Positions 8,295 to 15,256 of a stretch of DNA of 25,051 nucleotides are shown one piece after another. The position numbers and the translations under genes were made by a program. Where the stretch lies: NCBI GenBank assembly GCA_043804035.1, contig JAZDJJ010000088.1, forward strand, positions 1 to 25,051. Reading direction: 5' to 3'. A model generated the notes under the pieces. That model saw only the letters and a program-made list of their open reading frames with translations, did no database searches and had not been told where the DNA came from. How positions within the stretch are numbered: the stretch's first letter is position 1; each line of letters opens with the position of its first letter. The DNA comes from JAZDJJ01 sp043804035 (lineage in GTDB: Bacteria > Bacteroidota > Bacteroidia > Palsa-948).

Positions 8295-8314
8295 AAAATG
8301 CAAAATGTCAAATG
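8295..8314 (+). repeat. Short heptanucleotide repeat overlapping the rsmA start
   Basis: AAAATGC, AAAATGT and CAAATG follow each other, and the last ATG is the rsmA start codon. The same AAAATGY unit forms a longer array at 25011-25051. It takes the place where a ribosome-binding site would be. Confidence 0.6.
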
Positions 8315-9109
8315 ACTCCATTTGTATTTCCAAAAAAGCATCTCGGTCAGCATTTTCTCAGGGATGAGAATATTGCAAAGAAAATTGTCAACGCACTTTC
8401 CAAAAAAGATGATTATAAAACTGTGGTGGAAGTTGGTGCTGGTACAGGCGTTCTTACAAAATATCTTTTACAGGAAAAAGACTTTGAAACATATCTTGTA
8501 GAAATTGACAAAGAGTCCATTACTTTTCTAAAAAAAAACTTTCCTGAATTAGAAGGACGAATCATTGAAGGAGATTTTCTGAAAATTGATATTAAAAATT
8601 TATTTCAACAAAAAACTCTAAACTCCGAATTCCGAACAGAAAAATTTGCTGTCATAGGAAATTTTCCTTACAACATTTCTTCGCAAATTCTTTTTAAAGT
8701 TCTTGAACACAGGAACCAGATTCCCGAAGTGGTAGGGATGTTTCAGAAAGAAGTGGCTAAACGAATTGCTTCACCACCGGGAAATAAAACTTATGGTATC
8801 CTGAGCGTATTGATGCAAGCATATTACAAAATAGAATATCTCTTCACCGTTCACGAGCATGTTTTTCTGCCTCCTCCAAAAGTGAAATCGGCTGTGATTC
8901 GTCTGACAAGAAATGATGTGATAAAATTAAATTGTGATGAAGAATTATTTTTCAAAGTAGTAAAAACAGGATTCAACCAGAGAAGAAAAATTTTGCAAAA
9001 TGCTCTTGGATTAAAGTTTCAGAAAAATGAGATATTAAAAAAACGTGCCGAACAATTATCAGTAAATGATTTTGTAGAACTAACAAAAATGATAGAGCCC
9101 TCTTTTTGA
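8312..9109 (+). CDS. rsmA: 16S rRNA (adenine1518-N6/adenine1519-N6)-dimethyltransferase
   Basis: This 265-residue KsgA/RsmA protein dimethylates two adjacent adenines in the 3' terminal hairpin of 16S rRNA late in small-subunit assembly, using S-adenosylmethionine. Visible features are the N-terminal K-K-H-L-G-Q-H-F-L-R-D segment, the S-adenosylmethionine-binding V-E-V-G-A-G-T-G-V-L-T (39-49), the catalytic N-F-P-Y (117-120) and the C-terminal F-N-Q-R-R-K-I-L-Q-N-A-L segment. All are intact. The ATG at 8312 is chosen because K-K-H-L-G-Q-H normally starts about eight residues in. It follows ispF after a 93-bp gap. The same family includes erythromycin-resistance methylases, but the overall match favours RsmA. 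Confidence 0.95.
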   Translation: MTPFVFPKKHLGQHFLRDENIAKKIVNALSKKDDYKTVVEVGAGTGVLTKYLLQEKDFETYLVEIDKESITFLKKNFPELEGRIIEGDFLKIDIKNLFQQKTLNSEFRTEKFAVIGNFPYNISSQILFKVLEHRNQIPEVVGMFQKEVAKRIASPPGNKTYGILSVLMQAYYKIEYLFTVHEHVFLPPPKVKSAVIRLTRNDVIKLNCDEELFFKVVKTGFNQRRKILQNALGLKFQKNEILKKRAEQLSVNDFVELTKMIEPSF

Positions 9110-9319
9110 ATTATCAATGTAATTATAATCAATAATATTCCAACCAATTTTGGCAAATATATTTTTATTCCTCCTATAAAAAATGACACTTTTACCTCTC
9201 AATAATTTCAACACATAACACTAAATTAAAAAATGATATTTGGAGCCGTCTTTTTTTTCTGACATTTTTAATTTGCAATTTGAATTTGATAATTCCCTGC
9301 GGCTTGCCGCAAGGGTTGT
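9110..9319. other. Convergent intergenic region with inverted repeat
   Basis: This 210-bp gap between the convergent rsmA and helix-hairpin-helix genes is mostly A/T with no open frame. Near its right end, 9296-9315, GCGGC and GCCGC with flanking CCC and GGG form a bulged hairpin next to the stop of the minus-strand gene. The T-tract is lacking on both sides, so a terminator role is only possible. A TTTGGAGCCGTC near 9239 faintly resembles the right end of the MITE-like family. Confidence 0.4.
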
Positions 9320-10246
9320 TCATTCACTGACTTTTAAATAGAGTGCAATTTTATTATAAAATTCATCTGTTACTTTAAGTTTTTTTATTTCTTGTATATC
9401 TGAATAATTACCATGATTGATACGGTACATATATATTTTTCCAGCCGTTTTTTTATCAATGTATGGATGTCTTTGCAATATTTCCTCCGAAGCAGAATTG
9501 ATATTTATTTTTTTTATTGCCAAACTATCCAATGTGATTTGTGAAGAAACTAAATCAAATTTTTCTTGGTCAAAGCCGTAAACTTCCATCAGTTGTTCTT
9601 TTCTAATAAATCCTCCCAATAGTTCGCGATATTTAACAATTCGTTTTGCAAAAACAGAACCGATGCCTTTTAATTGTTTGAGGGCAGTAGTATCGGCAGT
9701 GTTAAGTTCAATGATAATGTTCTTATGTTTATTATAGTGAAACGGAAATACTGATTCAGTGGGATAAGTTATTGTATTTTCCGATTTCTTTTCTTTAGGA
9801 ATTTGAATGTACGGCGCAAGTGAAACATAAAGTTCAGATTGGATACAATACATTTTCTTTACATCTTCTTTAGTTCTGAATTTTCCTCCTTTGGATTCAT
9901 AATTTTTTATGACGCGGATTTGTTTATCAGAAAATCCGAGTCGTTTCCAATCTTCATCAGGAAGATTGTTTGGATTGAAATTGAAACGTTCGGCATTTTC
10001 AATTTCCTTGCTTTCCGAAAAATAATTATGATTGGATTGTGCCAGCGAATCACTCAAATATTTTTGTTGCAATTCAAAGGCAATGATTTCTTTTTTAAAT
10101 TCCGAAAAATCTATTTTCTCTTTTTGAAAGAAAAAATCTAAAAAAGAAGGATGAAGAATAAACAGAATAATTATTAACAGCAGAATAAAAACTCCGTTGC
10201 GTTCTCTTCGGTTGAAAGTAAAATAATCGCGGAGGATTTGTTTCAT
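9320..10246 (-). CDS. Membrane-anchored helix-hairpin-helix protein (ComEA-like domains)
   Basis: This is a 308-residue protein. Residues 17-31 form one hydrophobic helix after a basic N-terminus (R-R-E-R), so it is likely anchored in the inner membrane with the rest outside the cytosol. Three helix-hairpin-helix units follow, at about 90-147, 178-236 and 247-305; the second has the typical L-N-T-A-D...L-K-G-I-G...A-K-R-I-V-K-Y-R pattern seen in ComEA-type DNA-binding domains. Proteins of this layout are common in Bacteroidota, often annotated only as helix-hairpin-helix proteins. A role in binding extracellular or periplasmic DNA is possible by analogy with ComEA but not shown. It lies downstream of tamL on the same strand, separated by a palindromic element. 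Confidence 0.8.
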   Translation of the reverse strand: MKQILRDYFTFNRRERNGVFILLLIIILFILHPSFLDFFFQKEKIDFSEFKKEIIAFELQQKYLSDSLAQSNHNYFSESKEIENAERFNFNPNNLPDEDWKRLGFSDKQIRVIKNYESKGGKFRTKEDVKKMYCIQSELYVSLAPYIQIPKEKKSENTITYPTESVFPFHYNKHKNIIIELNTADTTALKQLKGIGSVFAKRIVKYRELLGGFIRKEQLMEVYGFDQEKFDLVSSQITLDSLAIKKININSASEEILQRHPYIDKKTAGKIYMYRINHGNYSDIQEIKKLKVTDEFYNKIALYLKVSE

Positions 10247-10269
10247 AAATGGTTAATATTTATCCTCAT

Positions 10270-10430
10270 AGGACTTACGCAGAGTTTTCTTATTCTGCCA
10301 CAAAGTCACCAAGGCACAAAGATTCACAAAGAAATTCTTGCGAATTATTCTCTTGCAAAGTAAAAACTTGGTGTCTTTGTGTCTTGGTGGCATAAATTTT
10401 AGTTTATAAATGAATTTTTGCGTAAGTCCT
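10270..10430. mobile_element. 161-bp palindromic element with AGGACTTACGCA ends (second family)
   Basis: The left end AGGACTTACGCA (10270-10281) is the inverse of TGCGTAAGTCCT at the right end (10419-10430). A nested inverted pair lies inside: CCACAAAGTCACCAAGGCAC on the left against a GTGTCTTGGTGGC-type segment on the right. There is no open frame of note. It is a non-autonomous MITE-like or REP-like element. Solo right ends of the same kind occur at 14025-14035 and 14261-14271. It fills the tamL/helix-hairpin-helix gap. Confidence 0.75.
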
Positions 10431-10452
10431 GCCTTATAAATTTCATAGTGAA

Positions 10453-12969
10453 TCAGAATGGATATCCGATTCCGAAATTCAAAACAAATTTTTTGAATGG
10501 CTGCTTGTCATAAGTCATGCGGTTACCTTCCGGTAAAGAGGGGTCTTTAATTCTAATAGCGCCATCTAATCGGATAATGAAAAAATCAAAATCAAAACGA
10601 AATCCAATGCCTGTGCCAAATGCTATCTGTCCTAAAATTTTTTCTAACAGAATTTCTCCCCCCGGATAATCTTTATAGAGTTTCCTCAACCAAATGTTTC
10701 CGGCATCAAGAAAGATAGCGGCATTAAGCATTCTGATTACATTAAAACGGTATTCAATATTACCTTCAAATTTAACATCTCCTATTTTATCAGCAAAGGC
10801 AGAATTTGTTGTATCGTTGTAAGCACCAGGTCCAAGAGTTCGTGCCGACCATGCCCGCACACTGTTCGGACCACCGACAAAAAAACTTTTTTCAAGTGGA
10901 AGTACTCGCAGATTGTGCAAAGGTTTTCCAACTCCAAATGCAATTCGGTATACTAATCTGTCAGATTCATTAACGATTTTGTAATAGCGATAGTCAAAAT
11001 CAAAACGAAGATATTGTGAAAAACGTATGCTGTCAATCATATATCCGCCTTCATACAGTTTTACATCACTCACATACCTGTCTATCAGATTGAACATTCC
11101 GCGTAAAAAATTACCGGATCCTTCTGCTCCAATTTTTAAATAAGAAAAGTTTTTTCTTTTATGAATTTCCTGATTGTTATAAATGAAAGTATACCGCGTG
11201 CCAAGTGTAAAATGGTCTGAATAACTATTTTTTAGAAAAATATCTTTACTATTATCAATAGTGTTTTGTAACTTATTTGAGAGTTTAAAAATATTCACAA
11301 GATTAAATTCAATTGGATTGATAATATGTTTTTTCGTAGAAGTTTCATTCCAGGAATATCCATAAGAAACATTAGCTATGGAACGGCCAAAGTCAGGTCG
11401 TTTCTGATAATTATAAATACTGGTAAAATTGGTTTTTGCATTGTTGCTTTTTTGTGTATGAACTAAAAAAAATGGCACAACAAATCTTGGAATATAGAGC
11501 GTGGCTTCTTCGCCAAGTTCAATTGTATTAAAGAAAGGAATATTAACATCTATAATTTGCGGACTATAGGGTTCGCTGGTTTTTTGAACTTCCATAGCAC
11601 CTTTTAATTTTACTTCCATTATTTCTCCACCCTTGAATAAGTTTTTATTCTGATATAAAAGATTTCCGGCAATTCCTAATGTGCCCGAAGTATTTGTTCC
11701 TTCGGTTTCTGTTAAAAATGCTTGTTTGGAAATTGGAGAAAGATAAATGAAGCAATTCAATTGTTTATTTTCATTCTCAGAAAACTGAATTTGAATCGTA
11801 CGAAACATTTTTAATTCAGACAGACGTTTGTAAGTAAGTTCAACATTTTTTTGCTGGAATAATCCCCCTGTATTAAAAAAAATTGCATTTGTAATGAGGT
11901 TGGATTTATATTGTAAATGTCCTGTACTGGTAATATAATAATCATTCACGACAATAGTATCTGTTGGTGTTTTTTTAATCCTGTCATCATGATTAATTTG
12001 AATATAAATTTTTCCTAAATAATAACGTGTGTGAGCAATTTCTGCTATAGAATCTTTTTCTCCCGAAACTTTAACGATAGGATTTTTTATGTCAATGGTG
12101 ATGTCTATTTGTTTTTCACCCATCGCACTATCGGCTTCAAAATAGATATAATCTTTTGCAAAATAAAAGTACCCTTCGTTTCGAAGCATATCTGTAATAC
12201 GATCGCGTTCGCTCTGTAAAATATCTATATCATAATTTTGATCACGTTTGATTAACGAAGCCAAAGCATCAGAGAGTACATAATAATTAAGCTGGTCATC
12301 TTTTATTTCATAACTGACATTACGAAATTTGTAAGATGTTCCGTTTTTAATACTGTAATAAACATTAGCACGTTTGTTTTTTATTCTGACAGAATCTTTT
12401 ACCGTGCTGTTAAAAAAACCTTTGTTGTTAAAAAACATTTTTATCTGCTTTGCCGATTTTTTTGCAAGCATAGAATCGTATATCACAGGCGCCTCACCAA
12501 TGTTCAGCAACCATTCACGATACGTGAGATTATCTTTTGTCTTCAATACAACTTTTTTTGGTTTTTCACCTTTCGCCTGTAGTTCTATATTTTTTTTGTC
12601 ATTCTTTATGATTCGCTTTGCATTAATGGAATCAATTTTTGTATTGCGTTCCATTTTTTTTCTTTCCATCTTTTCTTTATTCACACTATTGTAAAGATGA
12701 AGATAAAATTTCCAGAAAAGCATTTTACGATTTGGCTTTTGTTTGATATAAACAGAAATATCATCTTTGTCAATGTGGCTGGTTTTATCGGTGATAATAT
12801 TTTTATGTAGCAGATATTCTCCGTCAGTGAGTTTTTTAGTAGAATTACATGAATAGAATAAACAAGAAATAATCAATAGGAAGCAAGAAGTTAAAAAAAA
12901 GAAAAAATGTTTATGGATATTATCCGCAATCCAACAGTATTTGCTATTCACAGAAATAATTATCTTCAT
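10453..12969 (-). CDS. tamL: Omp85-family translocation and assembly module lipoprotein TamL
   Basis: This 838-residue protein has an N-terminal hydrophobic signal ending in a lipobox L-F-Y-S-C, with Cys41 as probable lipidation site, followed by N-S-T-K-K-L. A POTRA-like periplasmic region comes next, rich in G-Y-F/G-F-F turns, and then a C-terminal barrel containing F-V-G-G-P-N-S-V-R-A-W-S-A-R-T-L-G-P-G, the equivalent of the VRGF/Y motif of Omp85 proteins. The last residues, F-G-I-G-Y-P-F, end in Phe as barrel proteins do. A lipidated BamA/TamA relative is the TamL form found in Bacteroidota, thought to help insert or transport outer membrane components with TamB. No tamB is visible next to it. 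It is divergent from the RNA methyltransferase gene. Confidence 0.85.
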   Translation of the reverse strand: MKIIISVNSKYCWIADNIHKHFFFFLTSCFLLIISCLFYSCNSTKKLTDGEYLLHKNIITDKTSHIDKDDISVYIKQKPNRKMLFWKFYLHLYNSVNKEKMERKKMERNTKIDSINAKRIIKNDKKNIELQAKGEKPKKVVLKTKDNLTYREWLLNIGEAPVIYDSMLAKKSAKQIKMFFNNKGFFNSTVKDSVRIKNKRANVYYSIKNGTSYKFRNVSYEIKDDQLNYYVLSDALASLIKRDQNYDIDILQSERDRITDMLRNEGYFYFAKDYIYFEADSAMGEKQIDITIDIKNPIVKVSGEKDSIAEIAHTRYYLGKIYIQINHDDRIKKTPTDTIVVNDYYITSTGHLQYKSNLITNAIFFNTGGLFQQKNVELTYKRLSELKMFRTIQIQFSENENKQLNCFIYLSPISKQAFLTETEGTNTSGTLGIAGNLLYQNKNLFKGGEIMEVKLKGAMEVQKTSEPYSPQIIDVNIPFFNTIELGEEATLYIPRFVVPFFLVHTQKSNNAKTNFTSIYNYQKRPDFGRSIANVSYGYSWNETSTKKHIINPIEFNLVNIFKLSNKLQNTIDNSKDIFLKNSYSDHFTLGTRYTFIYNNQEIHKRKNFSYLKIGAEGSGNFLRGMFNLIDRYVSDVKLYEGGYMIDSIRFSQYLRFDFDYRYYKIVNESDRLVYRIAFGVGKPLHNLRVLPLEKSFFVGGPNSVRAWSARTLGPGAYNDTTNSAFADKIGDVKFEGNIEYRFNVIRMLNAAIFLDAGNIWLRKLYKDYPGGEILLEKILGQIAFGTGIGFRFDFDFFIIRLDGAIRIKDPSLPEGNRMTYDKQPFKKFVLNFGIGYPF

Positions 12970-13039
12970 TATTATTTATTAAAATAATCTCAAACAAAAT
13001 TAAAATTATTATTCATCTCTTGATGACCTAATAACTATT

Positions 13040-13807
13040 ATGATTTCAAAATCTCAAATAAAATTTATCCGTCTGCTGCAACAAAAAAAACATCGCGCAG
13101 AATCCGGGTTATTCATCGCCGAAGGTGATAAATTAATTAAGGATTTATTTCATTCGGAAATTAAAAGGATATTTCTTTTTGCTATTAAAGATTTTTTTGT
13201 CAATGCTAAATCTATTATTCCTTCTCCCGATAATAAATGTATTTTTGAAATAACTCCTTCTGAACTTAAAAAAATATCTGCACTTACCACACCTAATCAG
13301 GTAGTAGGTGTTTTTGAAATTCCAAAATACCAGTTGAACATAGATGATTTGAAAAATAAATTAATAATAGCGTTAGAAGATATTTGTGATCCAGGCAACC
13401 TTGGTACCATTATCCGAATTGCTAACTGGTTTGGTATTTCTGATGTAATTTGTTCAGAAAAATGTGTTGATGTTTATAATCCCAAGTCAATTCAGGCAAC
13501 GATGGGCTCTATAGCAAGAGTAAGGGTGCATTACACTGACATAGAAAAATTTTTTATGAAAATAAAAACATTTCTGCCTGTTTATGCTGCCACACTTGAC
13601 GGAGAAAATATTTATTCAGCAAAATTATTTTCCTCAGGAATCATTCTTATCGGAAATGAATCAAAAGGTATTTCTGCCCAACTGCTCAGGCATACTACGA
13701 ATAAAATTTTTATTCCAACATTTTCTGCAAACAAACCCGATTCGCTCAATGCAGCATCAGCAACTGCCATATTATGTTCCGAATTTCGGAGAAGAACAAT
13801 CTCTTGA
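13040..13807 (+). CDS. SpoU/TrmH-family RNA 2'-O-methyltransferase
   Basis: This 255-residue SPOUT methyltransferase transfers a methyl group from S-adenosylmethionine to a ribose 2'-OH in rRNA or tRNA. The N-terminal part (about 1-95) resembles the small RNA-binding domain, with F-I-A-E-G-D and P-N-Q-V-V-G-V. The three knot motifs are visible: D-P-G-N-L-G-T-I-I-R-I-A-N-W (117-130), I-G-N-E-S-K-G-I (204-211) and I-P-T-F...S-L-N-A-A-S-A-T-A-I-L (225-245). Arg126 and Asn206 are the expected catalytic/binding residues. The exact RNA target cannot be assigned. It is divergent from tamL over 70 bp, a pairing I believe recurs in Bacteroidota. The ATG at 13040 is preferred because the similarity starts there. 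Confidence 0.88.
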   Translation: MISKSQIKFIRLLQQKKHRAESGLFIAEGDKLIKDLFHSEIKRIFLFAIKDFFVNAKSIIPSPDNKCIFEITPSELKKISALTTPNQVVGVFEIPKYQLNIDDLKNKLIIALEDICDPGNLGTIIRIANWFGISDVICSEKCVDVYNPKSIQATMGSIARVRVHYTDIEKFFMKIKTFLPVYAATLDGENIYSAKLFSSGIILIGNESKGISAQLLRHTTNKIFIPTFSANKPDSLNAASATAILCSEFRRRTIS

Positions 13808-13896
13808 GAAAAACGTTTCTTTAATGTTGTTTTGATTCTGTTTCTTACTGCGATTATCTTTTCTTATTTCCTATTTCTTATTTCTTTTTACTTTTA

Positions 13897-14035
13897 GGGC
13901 AGTTCTAAAAATACAAATAAACGTCATTGCGAAGGAAGAACGACCGAAGCAATTTGTTTTTTCATGTAGAAATGAAGATTGCTTCCTGCTTCGTGCCTCG
14001 CAGTCGCAATGACGATACGGATTTGCGTAAGTCCT
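13897..14035. mobile_element. MITE-like copy B, chimeric
   Basis: The left end, GGGCAGTTCTAAAAATACAA and the following ATAAACGTCATTGCGA, is identical to copy A. The inner inverted segments (GAAGCAAT, GATTGCTTC, TCGCAATGAC) are present but shortened. The right end is not the expected GGAACTGCCC but TTTGCGTAAGTCCT, the end of the second palindromic family. Confidence 0.7.
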
Positions 14036-14118
14036 AAAGTAATTAGAAAATAGTAATCTGTATTTTATGATAGCCAAGCAATGTTTTCTTCTATAAATCC
14101 TTTTTGATTTGTTCGTCA

Positions 14119-14136
14119 GGCGGGCTTTGACCCGCC
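14119..14136. repeat. Perfect GC hairpin GGCGGG-CTTTGA-CCCGCC
   Basis: A 6-bp perfect stem with a 6-base loop stands out in AT-rich DNA, within the gap between the RNA methyltransferase and ruvA. No T-tract follows on the plus strand, so it is listed as a structured repeat. Proposed roles would be guesses. Confidence 0.6.
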
Positions 14137-14344
14137 ACCTCAATAAATTATCTCCTTAGTTCGTCATTGTGTAATTATCAATTTCATGTGCGTTTGTGTA
14201 TTGAATTCAGGGTAGATTTTGCGGATTGATGTTTATAAATTTCAACAATTTAAAGATTTTGCGTAAGTCCTAATAATAATTATTTTTGTCCCCATTTCAT
14301 TTCAAACATAACCCTGCCCGAATTTAAAAGATAAAATACTTAAT

Positions 14345-14938
14345 ATGATTACTCACATAGAAGGACGTTTGCTAGAAAAAAATCCAACTCATGCTGTCAT
14401 TGATTGTAATGGTGTTGGTTATTATCTGAACATTACTGTTAACACATTTTCCAAAATTGGCAGTTCAGAAAAATGCCGGTTGCTTACTCATGTTATCGTG
14501 AGCCAGATGGATAATTCTCAAATTATGTATGGCTTTTTTGATGAGAACGAACGTTCAACTTTTCGTCATCTTATTTCTGTTTCGGGAGTGGGAGCGGCAA
14601 CAGCGCGCATGGTGCTTTCATCTCTTACACCACAGGAAGTTCAGCAGGCAATTACATTAGGAAATGTTTCGGCGTTTCGCAGCATAAAAGGAATAGGAGA
14701 AAAAACAGCACAAAGAATTATAGTTGATTTGAAAGGTAAGTTCTCTTCTCTCACAATGGGAGAAGAATCGGATATGGGTGCTGGAATAAGCAATAAAATC
14801 CGTAAAGAATCGTTAATGGCTTTGCTTGCTTTAGGTTTTTCAAAAAACGCATCGGAGAAAGTTATAGATAAAATTCTTGCTACGAAAAATGATTTACCTG
14901 TTGAGCAGGTAGTTAAAGAAGCATTAAAAAATTTGTAA
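14345..14938 (+). CDS. ruvA: Holliday junction branch migration protein RuvA
   Basis: This 197-residue protein is the DNA-binding subunit of the RuvAB branch-migration motor that processes Holliday junctions. The N-terminal OB-fold starts with M-I-T-H-I-E-G-R-L-L-E-K. Two helix-hairpin-helix motifs follow: S-V-S-G-V-G-A-A-T-A (about 76-85) and S-I-K-G-I-G-E-K-T-A-Q-R-I (about 110-122). The C-terminal domain III (about 145-197), ending in V-V-K-E-A-L-K-N-L, would contact RuvB. Length is normal. In Bacteroidota ruvA often precedes sprA, as here, but a 166-bp palindromic element lies between them in this genome. Confidence 0.97.
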   Translation: MITHIEGRLLEKNPTHAVIDCNGVGYYLNITVNTFSKIGSSEKCRLLTHVIVSQMDNSQIMYGFFDENERSTFRHLISVSGVGAATARMVLSSLTPQEVQQAITLGNVSAFRSIKGIGEKTAQRIIVDLKGKFSSLTMGEESDMGAGISNKIRKESLMALLALGFSKNASEKVIDKILATKNDLPVEQVVKEALKNL

Positions 14939-14950
14939 CTTCTTATATAT

Positions 14951-15116
14951 GGGCAGTTCCAAAAATTGGTTTTGTCATTGCGACATGAAGCGAAATGGAA
15001 GCAATCTCTAATCTGCCTGTGCCGAACACGGCAGACAGGTAGCAGGGACGAAGATTGCTTCGGGTTGCTTAAGGCAACCCTCGCAATGACGTTTATTTGT
15101 ATTTTTAGAACTGCCC
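14951..15116. mobile_element. 166-bp palindromic MITE-like element, copy C (complete, inverted relative to copy A)
   Basis: Ends are GGGCAGTTCCAAAAATT and, on the other strand, GGGCAGTTCTAAAAAT. Read in reverse complement it aligns along nearly its whole length with copy A, including the GGGTTGC...GCAACCC hairpin and the GTCATTGCGA/TCGCAATGAC pair. It is flanked by ATAT on both sides, compatible with a short target duplication or chance. It occupies most of the 318-bp ruvA-sprA gap. Confidence 0.87.
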
Positions 15117-15256
15117 ATATTTACAAGTAATTTATATTGGAACTGGGTAATCCCCCTATAAAAAATTACCATAGAGTTTGCAAAAAAATACATGCAGAGT
15201 ACGCAAAGAAATTAACAAAACCAACTTACATTATACTACAAAATAGTATTAACAAA

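Larger units (their letters stand above)
13808..14344. other. Repeat-rich intergenic region between the RNA methyltransferase and ruvA
   Basis: This 537-bp gap has no convincing gene. It contains MITE-like copy B (13897-14035), a GC hairpin (14119-14136), two directly repeated GCGTAAGTCCT ends (14025-14035 and 14261-14271) and AT-rich filler. The only sizeable frame (minus strand, 13871-14143) is translated repeat DNA. Confidence 0.7.

Noticed and set aside
13871..14143. 90-residue minus-strand open frame
   Set aside because: It is translated MITE-like and palindromic repeat sequence (copy B and the GC hairpin), with no protein-like features.
15137..15256. TTG start of sprA at 15137
   Set aside because: It adds 40 hydrophilic residues ahead of the signal peptide and begins only 20 bases after the palindromic element; the GTG at 15257 gives a normal signal peptide.
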